Assembly: GCA_023053685.1 (NCBI GenBank)
Contig: JALIGW010000001.1
Span: forward strand, 70,151,740 to 70,215,739
Source: Diadophis punctatus similis
Lineage: Eukaryota; Chordata; Lepidosauria; Squamata; Dipsadidae
Direction: 5' to 3'
DNA: 64,000 bases
Shown: positions 24,727 to 37,636 of the stretch, one piece after another
Layout of the letters: the number at the start of each line of letters is the position of its first letter
Numbering within the stretch: the stretch's first letter is position 1
The notes under the pieces: generated by a model
Told to the model about the DNA's origin: nothing
The model's input: only the letters and a program-made list of their open reading frames with translations
The model's database searches: none
Translations under genes and position numbers: made by a program

Positions 24727-24779
24727 AATCCAGACAAACATGCTCCTTATAACAATTAACAAGTATTTCACAAATATTG

Positions 24780-25042
24780 TACCAGGAATTTAAAGACAAT
24801 GAGTACCAAACAAACCATGTGATCTGTTGTTTTGGCTGGGAAGAACTTCCTGTCTGCCCCTTTTCCTATGTCAGCAACCTTCCCGGCACAACCAACGTCC
24901 TATCAGACCTCTGTAGCTGGCCCCAGTTTCCTATCACAATGCATCAAGTACCAAACAAACGACAAGTACCAGGACATTGTGTCAAAGTACCAAATTCGAC
25001 AAGTTTTGAAGTAGTTCAGTACCTAGGTACCACTGTATTTAG
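24780..25042. mobile_element. possible mariner-type MITE fragment
   Basis: The right end CCTAGGTACCACTGTA and the recurring AAGTACCAAA motifs resemble a squamate non-autonomous element ending in GAGGTACCACTGTA. A left end was not found. Confidence 0.35.
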
Positions 25043-26177
25043 GCATTGCATTAGAAAGGACATATAGGTATATCAAGGATTTCTTCATTAAAAACAATAT
25101 ATTATGTATTGGCATATAAGTGTGTGTGTATTATAAATTTATCTAAATATGCAGAGGAAAGAAACAGGATAACAAACAGAAAGGTCAAAATATTTAAGAA
25201 AATGAAATCAAGGGAAATTGATGCAAAGATGGATATGTTAAAAGACAAAGATCTAGTGGAGGAAGTTGATATGCATCAGGGCAAAAGGGCATGAATATAC
25301 AGAAAATTGTACAAAAAAGATCCAAAAATCAGTATGTATGTGTCACTGAATTAGAACCAGACATTCTAGAAAGTGGGTTAAATGCGACAGAACTTCAAAA
25401 GTACCAGATGATGCTGTTAGTGTTACTTGTAGTTTTTAAGCAGAAAAACACAACAGTGCCCAAGGGGTTGGAAAGATCAATTTACAGTCCAGCAACAAAA
25501 AGGGCAATTTTTAGGAGTGTTTAAACTACTGAATAACTGCACTTGATTCATATCTTGTAAAATAATATTAAATACATAATTTATTTCAAACAGACCATTG
25601 TAAGATAAAGCAGAACCATAAAATGTACAACTTTCCTGGCAATCAATTCCTAGCATGTTTTATACACTACAGTGTAAAATGTTATTAACTTTATATGTTG
25701 TAATGACATTGTAGACCGAGGGTAATACTGTAAACAGACATAGGTTTGAGGTCAACAACCTGGAAACCTTTCAAGTAATTTTGAATGTCTACAGAATGAC
25801 AGAGAGTATCTTAAATAAACTCGAGTTTATTTTACTATCACTTGTATAGGATCCTTCTATATCTTCCAATCAAAATAGCTAAAGGAAGGGTATCACACAT
25901 GCAAGAGTAAAGGTCTTTCTATGTTTCAATGATTCTAATTCCACAAGATACACTGAGCGTGCTATTTCAGAGCTGTCAGTAATAGCGAAACTTCGAGCCC
26001 TACTTTCCTGGCACTTTACATCCAATATTTACTCTTCAGCATACAGCTGACCAAATCAAATCCCAAAGACAGAGAGAGCCCTAGAAAATCTAATTTCATC
26101 ACCAGGTGAAATTTCACTTCCAAGCAGAATAGAATCAAACCTCTGAAGAGTTTTGCTTAAATTCTTCAAATTGAGCC
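25043..26177. other. AT-rich stretch with two adjoining open frames
   Basis: Frames at 25109-25294 and 25291-25524 are lysine- and glutamate-rich, adjoin one another, and have no recognised family. They could be a decayed retroelement or chance. Confidence 0.3.
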
Positions 26178-26564
26178 AGGAGTTATGTTCGTAAGTCATG
26201 CCAGTTATTAAGCAGGTCACCATATGACCTTACTTGATTTTAAAACCTTTTTTGTGACAGTCATTAAGTGAATTGCCATGGTTGTTAAGCAAACATTGTG
26301 GTCGTTAAGCAAATCCACTGTCCACAATGGATCAGAGTCTTTTGTCGAAAACTGGAATGCTGGTTTTTGGCCAAAAAAAAAAAGGCCACAAATTTGTCTC
26401 AGGTGATCTACAAACAGCCAAAAATGAAGTCCATTTGCTGAGCACAGAAAATGTGATCAAATGCCATTGAAATTTTGAATCCGAGTTGTAGCTCGGAAGG
26501 GGGGGTATGTCGTAACTTTGAATGGTTGCTAAGCAATTGGTCGTAACATGAGGACTACCTGCAT
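26178..26564. mobile_element. non-autonomous element, 'CTTACGACC' family, copy 1
   Basis: It contains recurring GTTAAGCAA and GTCGTAACTTTGAA words and ends ATGAGGACTACCTGCA, like the better preserved copy at 34758. It is a diverged DNA element abundant in squamates. The class is not certain. Confidence 0.6.
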
Positions 26565-26950
26565 TCTAAGCATCTTAGTTTGCTTTCCTGTTGGTCATTG
26601 TATTTAAGGGAACAATTCCTGTTAGAATTTGGTTAGATTTCTGCTATGAATATATACAATCAGGTTTCTTTTCCATTACTGCATATTCTATTTTAGTCTT
26701 CCAATCCTGCATTGATAGCAAGGTTTCTCTTTATTCCAGACTGATTCCTGCTGCTATCACCATATATTTTAATAAATTATATATACTTTTCATGTATGTT
26801 CTCTGCAATCATACCTAATACTTTTACCACAATAGCATTTAGATGCAGGCCAGCATTTCTGACAAAATGGGGGACATGGATTGCCAACCTTAAAAATGTA
26901 GATTGGCTTTACTTCAGTGGATCAAAGTCAGTCTAGGGACCAGTTTAACA

Positions 26951-27102
26951 GATAACAGATTAACAGAGTTGGAAGGGACCTTGCAGGTCATCTAGTCCAA
27001 CCTCCTGCCCAAGCAGTAGACCCTACATCTGCCTCTACCTAGGATCGAACTCACAACCTCCTGATTGGGAGGCAAGAACTCCACCTCTAGGCCACAGCAG
27101 CT
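26951..27102 (-). mobile_element. tRNA-derived SINE with CR1-like tail, copy 2
   Basis: The reverse complement of the SINE at 7701: the CR1-like tail is at the left (GGAAGGGACCTTGCAGGTCA), the B-box complement is TAGGATCGAACTC, and the head lies at the right. Confidence 0.9.
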
Positions 27103-27568
27103 AGGTCAATATAGTTGTGCACCACCAAGAACTATAATAGCTTTTGTTTTAAATAAATTGAAGGAAACACATATATATCCACCACATAATCTGCAGATAA
27201 CATAGAAATAAATTTTTATCTCAGATGAGGAGGGTGAAAAACCAAATTTGTTAGGTAACCTACCATGTAATTTATGCATAAGTTAAATAATAATGTTAAT
27301 GAAATATATTTCTGTTGATCTCTCTGATGAGACAAAGAATGTTAAATGACCTGTGGGATTACATCTGACCTTCAGATTTGTATTTTCATGAAGAATGTGA
27401 ATTAAAAGTAGATTATACTAGAGTTTATGGCTGTAGAGATGACAACTAAATTGTGGATAACTCTTTGCAACATGGGTGTAAAGACTAGAAAGCAATAACT
27501 ACCGTAGAATGTAATGTAGATAAACTAAAAGGTTCAGAACAGGGAAGGAAGTATGCCAAGATCATATA
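27103..27568. other. non-coding stretch
   Basis: No gene or repeat recognised. Confidence 0.5.
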
Positions 27569-28174
27569 CAGGGTTATTCAAAAAGAATGAACCAATTTCA
27601 TTACGCATTACTTCAGTTCTCAAGCATCGTCATGTAATGAGTCAGTGACCATTTGAAAGAGGAGTTATCTAAGTTTTGAATGGCTGCCACAGAGGCTATG
27701 TAGTCGCGTCGTTCTTCTGGCAACGTTCAGTCGCTTGCTTACTCTTGGAATGGCGAGTCCTCAGGAAAAGGCGTTCTGCATTGGATTGGTAGGAAGGGGC
27801 CCCAAGACCTTGCTCTTTGTGCTTGGCCTGCGAGATTCCCAGACATAACCGTGTGTGATTTTTGTCTTGTGGGGATACGTAAAAGATCGCGTTTATGTTC
27901 CACCGCTACCCACTAACCTCGATGACCTTAAACATCGAATAACAACAGCGATCAACTCAGTGGATTGTGATATGCTGATACGTGCCTGGGAGGAAGTCTC
28001 TTATCGCATTGATGTTGCCTGTGCTGCAGGTGGTGGCCACATTGAACACTTGTAAGACAGGAAATAAAAGTTGATTGTGAGTAGAATACTTGTGACTTGG
28101 CTGGAGTTTTGTATTACTTTTGCTTAATAAAATATTGTGTCATGAAATCGGTTCTTTTTTTTTTAATAACCCTG
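27569..28174 (+). mobile_element. internally deleted mariner-like transposon
   Basis: It begins CAGGGTTATTCAAAAAGAAT and its right end is the complement of CAGGGTTATTAAAAAAAAA, with GAACC and ATTTCAT also shared. TA lies directly on both sides (27567-27568 and 28175-28176). At 606 bp it is far shorter than a full mariner of about 1.3 kb. It keeps both ends of a transposase gene. Confidence 0.9.
27750..28055 (+). pseudogene. mariner-like transposase remnant, N and C termini only
   Basis: The ATG at 27750 starts MASPQEKAFC, the typical N-terminus of a mariner-like transposase group. After about 13 residues the sequence jumps to the C-terminal part: KGPQDLALCAWPARFPDITV, then WGYVKDRVYVPPLP, and it ends at GGHIEHL followed by TAA (28053-28055). 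The DNA-binding domain and most of the catalytic domain are missing. A one-base shift lies in the DFFLWG region near 27862, and a stop falls in the N-terminal frame near 27846. The last aspartate block (PDITVCD) survives. It is non-functional. Confidence 0.88.
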
Positions 28175-28437
28175 TATTGTCCCCTTTATTTATTTAATTT
28201 GTATGCAGAATATACTATGAGAAAACTTGAAGGCGAAGAAGTGGGAATTGGAATTAAAATTACTGGGAGAAACATCAAAACTTCATATGCTGGTGACATC
28301 ACTATGATTCTGGTAGAGAGGATGGGTTCCAGCACGAGTCCAAAAGCTTGAAAGACTAAACCTCTGGTCCCGATTACCGACCAAGATTGGACCCTGCAAT
28401 ATCACTATAAAAGGCTAAAAGTGAGGAAGATTTAAAC

Positions 28438-28914
28438 CAGTGGTTCTCAACCTTCCTAATGCCGCAACCCTTTAATACAGTTCCTCATGTTGTGGTGACC
28501 CCCAACCATAAAATAATAAAATTATTAGGAAACTCAGGGGTGGGTTCTAACTTACCCCGCTGCTGGTTCGCTTCCTCCTGTGCTGCGTGGCTGCGCCTCT
28601 TGGGCATGCGCATGCGCAGTGCCGAATTTTTTAGAAAAAATTTGCAAAAAAAAAAGCCAAAAGCAAGATGGCGACGCATGCGCAGTGCTGGAAATTCGGC
28701 TTCTGCACATTCTCAGAAGTTCCCATGGTACAGATATTTTTTTTTGCAGTAGTCTATTTGCATGTGGGTGGACCCGCCTGGAGACGGATAGAGGAGCGGT
28801 GTCTCGGTTCCTAAGACCATCGGAAATATGTGTTTTCCGATGGTGTTAGGCGACCCCTGTGAAAGGGTCGTTCGACCCCCAAAGGGGTCGCAACCCACAG
28901 GTTGAGAACCGCTT
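28438..28914 (+). mobile_element. hAT (Charlie/URR1-like) element with foreign middle
   Basis: It starts CAGTGGTTCTCAACCTTCC and ends GGTTGAGAACCGCTT. The 8-bp duplication ATTTAAAC is perfect (28430-28437 and 28915-28922). The ends, including AAAGGGTCGTTCGACCCCC, match the hAT-Charlie group known from rodents, opossum and reptiles. From about 28539 (CAGGGGTGGGTTCTAAC) to about 28750 the interior resembles the GC-rich hAT at 18864, so a second element may be nested here. Confidence 0.9.
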
Positions 28915-29453
28915 ATTTAAACAATCTTTTGTTAAAAGTGAAAGTGCAAAAGCTTCTCTGCCATCAAGTTTTCTTTTTTAAAAAATTACATTAACAGATG
29001 TACCAATACAATGAAAACAAGTGGAAAAGTTTAAGTGATAATTTTATCTTCCTAGGGTTAAAAATTCAGAGATGGTGACTACAGCTATGAAATAGTCTGT
29101 TTTATGAGACACGTCCTATAGTAGATCTGGACAAAATATTAAAGTGCAGAAACATCACCTGACAACAAAGATATGTATTGTCAAGGTCATCATTTTTCCC
29201 CAGTTGCAGCATTTATCTATGAATGTGAATAATCATAAAGGCTGGGCAAAGAGAAATGTATGCCTTTGAACTATGTCAGAGAAAATTATTTAAAATACTT
29301 TGAACTGCAAGAACATAACCTTTATTGTCATTTTCCTGTACACACAATGGCACACATTATTGAAATTCTGATGCACCGCTCTTGAAAAAACAATAATATA
29401 GTAACAGCGGCAGCATCCAAAAATGCCAAATTATACAAAATGACACTAAAACA

Positions 29454-29495
<42 letters not shown>

Positions 29496-32400
29496 CACAG
29501 TCCATTCTGAATACATAGCAGATACATATAATGTATATTGTTTGAAATAACATCCAACTGCTCGCAGGAAACTTTAATAATGAAGCTAATGCTTACATAT
29601 TTTGATATACAATATAATATCAAAAGGAAGAACATGGTAGTTGTAAACAAATGAAGGCAACTGAACACAAACTCAAGGAGGCTGGCTAATACCACCGATG
29701 ATACAAACATGAACTTATAAGAACACAAAGAAGCAATTACTGACAAACAGAAGGGACTGAATGACTAAATGAGAAAAATATTATAAATACCTGCATATGA
29801 TTATATTTTACTTGCAGAATATTTGGCAAACATGGATTAAATTTATTCAGATTTGTACACCTTTTCTTGAGTACTTAAGAACATTTACTAAAAAGAAAGT
29901 AGCAAGGCTTTATTTGTTAATATCTGAATTAGCCTATAAACAAAGAGACAAGACAAAGGAATTTTGAGTGATCTGCTCAGGTTTTTTAAATGGTTTTGCC
30001 TATTACACTGATTTCTAGATCTTTTCCTTTCTTTTATTTTTTAAAAGATTTTTAATGTTATAAAGCAGTATAGTATCTATACAATTAATTCAGACTATAT
30101 ACTTTAATATTTGTGCAACATGGAAGATAAATATTCTTTTTTTTTGCATTATACTATTTTATCACTATTATTCTTTGCTCTGCTTCTTTCACGAAACAGG
30201 AAATTTAATTGAATTTATAATTTTATTGAATTTATCAGGATTTACTTCCAACCAAATTGATTGGCTAATTTGTTGAATTTGTTAGGCTGCCTAATCGTCA
30301 AACAATTGAAGTTGCTGTTATCAGGTTAGTGCTTTGCCATTTCTTTCAATCACTTGACATTTTAACTTTCTCTTTTCTAAAAAAAAAGTTTTTCAAGAAG
30401 CTTTTTAGTAATCTTGAGGGTTAAATAATATGCCAGAATTACATTTTATAAAATAATTTGATACTATCTCCATATACTCTCTATTGAATTACCCTCCGGT
30501 TTTTAAGCTATGATTGCAGATGTACATAATGGCTGAGATTTGATTATGCTTCAAAAATGGCTTCCACAAGCATTAAATTGGTCAGCAGCCTTCCAAGTAC
30601 AGAAAGACTCAAAAAATTACTTTTGACTATTAAGGTGAATGGTATTAAATCATAATGAAAAAAGGGAGTGGAATAATTATGCAAAGCATATGGTCTAATT
30701 GCTGCATGAAAGAAATCACTTATGTGTGTGTCAGTTTATAATTGTCTGTTACTGCTTATGGTTTTATTACTGTCTTCATTATATTACATTTGTGTTTGAT
30801 TTCATCTACTGCCCAAAGCTTCTGAAGTGAGACTGTTTATAAACCTAAATAAATCATAGTCAGATCTTCATCTATCCTAGTAACATCCCTTTGGACTGAA
30901 AGCACTTCTCAGGTATTCCCAGCTCTCCACCTTTAGCCGCTTGAAGGAAGAGACTGGATCCAAAAGCTTGTGCAAGCAAAAATGTTAGCAGTGTAATTAA
31001 TGGAAGATTTCTAAGTAGAAAGAGCAAATTATTATTGAACTGGTTACTGGCCTATCCATTTCACATTGTCATGCCATAAAGGATAGCAATCCTAGGTACA
31101 AAGCTGCTACATGTTTTTTTCCCCTTCACTTTGACCATGTAGTCAAACAACAAAGGTCAAGTCGAATCAGTGGCACCTAGATAATATGCGGGAAGGAAAG
31201 ATCCTTCCTTCTGCTCTATTTCCCCAAAATAAACTTGCCTATCCCTGATGCATCCCTGATGATCTCGCTGATATATAGTAAAATAAGGACAAATGCCTGA
31301 TATCAAAACCATTGACCTATCCGAGAAAAAGCTTCCATTCTTCAGGCATTACGGAGTTCAGCTGGTTGGTTCCTATCCAGATATTTGCATGGCAAGTAAT
31401 GATGGTGGTTCCATCGCTCTAGGAGAGATGCCGTATGTGATCACTCTTCCCCGTTATTCTTCTAATCTCTCCTATCTTCTGGCTTTTGTTTGCTATTATT
31501 CAAAAGTCCAAAAGAACCTTAGTCCCTGAAAAAGGCTTGAAGAAAGTAAAGCATTATAATTTTACTCACATTACCGGTACTAAATGCTTCTTTGGACAAC
31601 ATATACAATATCGGTACGGCGCTTTAAGATCTTGATATTTTTACACATGTTACAACAAAGTGTGTAAAAATAAAGTTACATTCTGTTGTATATTAAGGTT
31701 TTTTTTTCATGAACATCTGGGATGAATGTAAGCCGCCTGCTCGCTGCTTAAACAAAGAGCTGGCACAAGGAGAAAGGAAAAGCTCTGCTTTCATTTAGAA
31801 CATTATTTCTTCCTTGGAGTTGAAGTATTAAATATTGGGCTTTTGTTGACAGGGAACAGTGGGATAGGTCGGTTTTATTTTTAAAAGATCAGAAAGGATT
31901 ACTCTTGTCCAAAAATACAAAATGTTCCTCTAAATTTGGAAGCAGTCTAAAATAAGGTTAGAAATAAGCAGAAAAGAATGACACGGGGTCCAATCTTCAA
32001 TTCAAATGCAAACATTATCCTGTTTGCTCATTTTCTTCCTCCTTCATATAATATTGTGAGCTCGTAAATTCTCATCTAGAGGGACCTTCAAAAAAAATCC
32101 CCTGAACTGTTGAGGGTACATAGCTTCATGGCAGAATAACATCGTTTTCTATTTCCACATATAATAATATATAAACAAAACCGTATTAGGTAAATCAGTG
32201 GATTTTTTTAAATCTGCAAATCTCTTCATTACTATAACATTTGCAGATTACCTAAAACCCTTCCGCTGTTCTTTCTATAAAATTAGGCCATGACCCTGAT
32301 TTCCATTTTGATCCATTTTTAGAAAATAAATGGTAATCTCACGCCATTCACAATTATAATTAGGACAAAGGACATGTGAAATTAAGATTTTTTGCTTCCA

Positions 32401-33044
32401 CCATTTTTTATTCCACTTAGACTATCTTGAAAAAAATAAAGTCCTGTGCTGTGCTGTGCTGTGCTGTGCTATTTGTACACAGGGACATATAGGAACGAGT
32501 TGGGTTACTAAAGAATGTGGGAGATACACAGATGCAAATCTTCATTTGCAAATAAGAGAGCCAAAACATCCAATTCAGGGGATATAATTAAACTATTAAA
32601 TTAACAGACCAGAAACTAAGATAAGCACAGCAAAAAAATTAATTGTCCAATATAAATATAAAGAAGATCAAAGCAGGATCATAATTGGAATAATCCAACA
32701 GAAAGTAAACAAAGTATAAACTAAAACAAGGTTGACAACACGTGCCCCTCCAGATATTGTTGACTCTAGTTTCCATCAGCTGCAGTGAGCATGCCAATAG
32801 TGAATAATCAGAGAAAATACAACAGCATCTGAAAAACCACATATTGTTCATTTCAGAACTAAAGAATGCTCTGTGTATTGACCACAATGCAAATAAAGCA
32901 AAAGACTTCAAGGAAAGGAAATTTTGAGCTCTTATCCTCAATGAGGTGATTGACATAATGTGTATTACCAAGATCTGAGTCCCGGAAGAAGATATTCCTC
33001 TCTCAGAGATATGATTCCCTACATTGGTCAATGTTTACTTCTTC
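28915..33044. other. AT-rich non-coding stretch with small repeats
   Basis: No gene seen. It holds a (CA)n run at 29455-29491, a (CTGTG)5 run at 32444-32470 and a MITE relic at 32729-32805 (GTGCCCCTCCAGATATTGTT). The frame at 31293-31529 has no splice context or recognised domain. Confidence 0.45.
32444..32470. repeat. (CTGTG)n pentanucleotide repeat
   Basis: Five tandem CTGTG units. Confidence 0.9.
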
Positions 33045-33870
33045 CTATAAAGCCACTGATAGACCCAACCTTCCTTTTCTTGGAAACATGATTGGTTTGT
33101 AACTTTAGAGAGCCCTGGATGAAACAGATCCTCTAAATCATGTCTAGTTGGGTTTTAAACCAGGACATAGCATGGAGACAGCATTGGCTATGTTTGAGAA
33201 TGACTTTTAGCAGAGTCTAGAAGGGAGGAGTCAGATTTTCCTAGTTCTTGATGTCTCTGCAGTTTTCATGATGGGGGGAGGGGAGGTAGGGTTTTATGGG
33301 TTTTATATTTTCATAATTTTTAATGTTGTAAGCTGCCCTGAGTTTATGTGTGTGAATTAGATAAATAAATAAATAAATTTCTGGGCTGACCATGGGATTA
33401 GGAGTGGGAAGCATGGTATTACATGGTATTTCTTTTCTCTCAGGTTGGTTCCAGTCACTGTTGGGATGGGGGGAGTCGAGCCTTTGATCCATTACTTATG
33501 GTGGGTCTTGGAGCTCAACACTCTCATTCCTCTCAGTTAATATCTGCATGAAAACACTGAGTGCAATCATTTGCTAGCAAGTATAGGGCCCAAAACCATC
33601 AGTATGCTGAGATACTAGATTTTTTCCAACCCTGGGTTGGGCAAGCAATACTGTCAAGACCAAAATGGAATGATTGGCTCTTCCAGTATGAGGGATCTAT
33701 TAACTTTATTTCTGGATGTGCTGCACTTCTCCAAATGGAACAGGTGTAAACTTTGGGGGTCCCCCTAGAGGAGGTACCAGATGTAGCTAAGAGGTCCTTT
33801 GCCTTGATTTATCTGCAATCTTTGCTAGACCAGGACATCCTTCTTGCAATCACCCATTCCTGAAAATGAA
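33045..33870 (+). pseudogene. L2-type LINE reverse transcriptase relic
   Basis: On the plus strand one can read ALDETDPLDHV, SGFKPGHSMETALAM and, after 33378, PLSVNICMKTLSAII. These match, from memory, L2-type reverse transcriptase around the SGFRPGHSTETAL block and the NIYMKPLSEII block. Many stops and frameshifts. A piece with an L2-like 3' tail (GTTGTAAGCTGCCCTGAGTT, then AAATA repeats) lies inside it at about 33285-33377, probably a separate insertion. Non-functional. Confidence 0.75.
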
Positions 33871-34651
33871 GATACTGCAAAATGGAATAACATGAAGAAA
33901 AATAAGTATTTTTTTTAAAGTTTATTTAAGTTCAGAACAAGAGTACTGAACTATGGAATAACATGCTTCAATTTGAACTTTAGGCGTACTCTAATTCTAG
34001 AATTCTATTTTTATTTGGGGGAGGGGGTGATAACTATCCATTCTACTCAAGTCATTTCACGGTTTTAGAATCAGGGAACTGTTTAATTCTATTGACTCAG
34101 GTGGGTATTTCCTATCAGTGAGGGCTCTTCACACAGATGATCAAAGCAAATCTTTCTGAAGGCCTTTGTACCCAGATTCCCATTCTTTATGTTGACTGAG
34201 CTTGTCAAACTTACACATAGGTGTGAAGACCTACATAATAGATATGTAGGCATATAAGCTTTTCTTATTTCTTAGGAGTTAGCAACACTTTGGAACTTCA
34301 TATGTGCTAATTTAAATGTACGTGTTTTATTTATTGCTGAATTTCTTTTTTAAAAACTGTGAAATATATATATATATATATACACACATAGCAATTTTGC
34401 ATCATTTATTGCTGGTGCTTTGCATAAGGGTGCCTTTGGGCATTCTGCTGCAAGATAAATGTCTAACTGCTTCTATCATATTGTTTATTTATCCCAGGAA
34501 CATCCTACCTTAGGAGCCCCTGGCATGATAAAGAGGATTAGTTTATTTTATCTGCAAAACAACTCTGGCAAAAGTTAAATGAGAATCAGCAAGCACAACT
34601 ACACAATAAGTTTTCTGGTTGAGGTGCAATTTCTTTCTTTTCCCCGTACTA
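33871..34651. other. non-coding stretch
   Basis: No gene seen. A TA run lies at 34366-34383. Confidence 0.5.
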
Positions 34652-34704
34652 TGCTAGTTGATAATTATTGGAATTATAGTTGAATACCTGTGGAAGACAC
34701 CAGA
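34652..34704. mobile_element. relic of a palindromic hAT MITE arm
   Basis: GCTAGTTGATAATTATTGGA then ATAGTTGAATACCTGTGGAAGA resembles a decayed arm of the MITEs at 14363 and 16561. Confidence 0.4.
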
Positions 34705-34757
34705 TTCTTTTGTTCAGACGTTTGTGTCCATAGCTGGAAAGCAAAACTGTCAACATA

Positions 34758-35135
34758 TCCTCGACTTACGACCATAACTGAGCCTCAAATTTTGGTGGCT
34801 AAGTGAAATATTTAAGTGAATTTTTGTCCCATTTTACAACCTTTCTTGCCACAATTGTTTAAGTGAATCATTGCAGTGATTAAGTTAGCAAAATTGTTGT
34901 TCAAGTGAATCTGGCTTCCCCTTTGACTTTGCTTGTCAGAACGTTGCAAAAAGGGATCACGTGACCAGAGGACAGTGCGACTGTCATAAATATGAGTCAT
35001 GTGTCTGAATTTTGATCATGTGACCACAGGGATGCTGCAATGGTATGAAAAATGGTCATAAGTCCACTTGTTTCAGTGCCGTTTTAACTTTGAATGGTCA
35101 CTAAATGAACTTTGGTAAATCAAGGACTACATGTA
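34758..35135. mobile_element. non-autonomous element, 'CTTACGACC' family, best copy
   Basis: The left end TCCTCGACTTACGACCATAA and the right end GGTAAATCAAGGACTACATG are diverged inverted repeats. Internal words (TGACTTTGCTTGTCAGAA, GTGACCA, GGGATGCTGCAATGG) recur in the copies at 26178, 41196, 46828, 54728 and 57769. No coding region. Confidence 0.75.
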
Positions 35136-37636
35136 ATGGCTTTACTTCATCCATAGTTACATCCTGCATGTTTTGGTTGAAATGTATCAGTAATACTCCT
35201 TTTTATATAATATATCCAAGACTATCCTACAAATAGAGCTATTATGAAAATCTTCCATGGCGAAAGGACAAATATCATGTTCACACTCATACATGCACAA
35301 AGCACAGTAGAAACTACAAATGTTTTTTTGTCTTTTTTCACTTTTGTATTTCTAATTGGCCAATTCATTTACACTGATTTTGAAGATTAACAGTTCACAA
35401 GATCAATGTCTTGTATCATATCATAAATGAGTTTTTATTTTTCAGGAATGCAGTGCCTTTGGGTGAAAAAGTAGCTCCATTTAGAAGCACACACGGTCCT
35501 TTATAAAATAATAATTTGATGTCAATACACAAAAAGATTTACGGTTATGCTAAATTGAGGAATGTGTATAAACCAGCTATATATATTTAACAACACAGCC
35601 ATTTTATAATTCTTCCCCAACATACTGTGATCTTGTTGTAAAGTAAAACCATACATAAACATATAACCTTGAGCCAAGCTGAAAGCTAGACATATGTTAA
35701 CTTTTCTTCAAGTTACACAGAGGTTTCTTTACGTTTTCAAGTAGCCATTGGTTTGTGCCCACTAATTGCATGGAGAATTGGCTGAATGAATTGCCTTCCT
35801 TCTTAACAAAACACTATTTCTTTTACCAGCCTTGTCAACAGTACTCAGAAGACATGGCAATTTTGCTGCTGGAGTGTTAAAAATGTTACAGCTGTGCTTT
35901 AGCAACTGTGTTAGCCTGTTAGTTAGTTATAACTGGAAGAAAGTTGGCAAAGCAAATGATTATCATTAAGATTTTACAGGTTTTCTTCTAATCCTTTTAT
36001 AAGAATTGCAAGAGCAACTATTTTACACTAGATTCATCAGTGTCTTGAATCTGGTATTTTCTAGTCTAAGAATAACATTAATGTCCTGTTTTCATTCTGT
36101 CAAAATATAGCGCTTGTAATGAATAGGTAGCAATAATTATTCATTTCTCCGATGTAATTTCTTTTCTCATCTAGAGATACAATTTCGTGTTACTCAAATA
36201 TTTCTACAAACTTGGAACAAAAAATCTGGAATGCAAACATCAATTTTATCTGTCCAACTTGACAAAGAATAACAATTGCTGTGATGTCCTTGCTGCCCAA
36301 TTTCTCTTGTTCTAATCTACAACTCTCCAGAAAAAAAGACAGAGATACTGAGGTCTAATTCAAACTTTTGTTTTAGCAATTATTTTAGCAGATCCAAACT
36401 CCAACTCCAACATATTTAAATGTAAATATGAACCAGAAGGCAGGGAGATCCGTTATACATTTCCAGATAGTTCACCAATGAAAACACCAGAGATATAATC
36501 ACATGAACATTTGTCTATGTGTGTGTGAGTGTGTGTATGTATTTATAAAACAGCTGAACATATGTGAGCAGCCTATTCATGTACAGTAGAAAGTAATCTA
36601 GCCCTGGGGTGAAAGAAGATATTTCCATTTTTTCTCTTGGATAAAGGAAATGATAGATTCTGATAAATCAACACCAGACTAGATCTTATACTTTGGTCTT
36701 TTACTGCATATATATATAAGTCTCACTAATAAATAAATAAATAAACATCCATTACTTTCAGTATAATGCTTAAACATACAGGATAATCAGACTGATGCAC
36801 TATGCAGTAAATGTTGCCCAATTTGTAATAAAAATGTTAGGAGATTGATTTACCGGTACCTAAAATCATTAATTGGAGCCTTACAGGTATCCTTCAAAAG
36901 GTCACCCACTTCCTGAGGAACACATGTAGTATTGACTCAAGATTTCAGTTATTTGTGCCAATCTGTCCAGTGAAAATCAATAGCATTTTGATTTGTGGGC
37001 ATTGTTTTGATTATGCTATTGTCAGAAAGTCTCTATGATTCTGGTAAAATGTGCGAAAGAAAATGATGGGGTTGTTTTGATCCAGTCTAGACATATCTGT
37101 AGGATTTTATAACATGTCAAATCAGGGACAAGAATTACTATTATTTCCATAATGATTTTTCCAAAGAAAAGACTAACTCAGCATACAGGTGGTTATTTTC
37201 AACAAAAAACCCTAGTTTGGAGTAATTCAATTGCCTTCACCTTGGAAACACGTTACACTATAAATAGAATTAAGGCCATCGACTAGTGACAAAGGATCAC
37301 TTGTAAAAATTACTAGAGTGACATGAATATATATATGGTGGCAGTCAACAAATGATAGGAGTCTCAATTCAGCAGCCACTCTCTCTTGAATAAAGGACTG
37401 TGTTCCAGAGAATGTTGCTTTCATACTCTTGTGCATTTAAAAGCATTTCTTCCCAATTAAATTAGGCCAAAAATGATAACTCATGTTATTTCCTACCCAA
37501 CAAATAATTCTATGTAAAATTGCAGCATGTAATGTTATCTATGGTACCATACCCTTCTATCAAGGTTTCAAGTGTGCTTTCTTTATAAGGGTATTTGACA
37601 ATTTAAAATAATCCAAAGCAGAACTTTTAGTCTTAC
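35136..37636. other. probable intron, downstream of the minus-strand exon
   Basis: AT-rich DNA with few repeats: a TG-rich run at 36517-36542 and AAAT units at 36729-36746. No second exon could be recognised. Confidence 0.45.

Noticed and set aside
31293..31529. 78-residue frame as a possible gene
   Set aside because: No recognised domain, no splice sites noted, and no second exon nearby.
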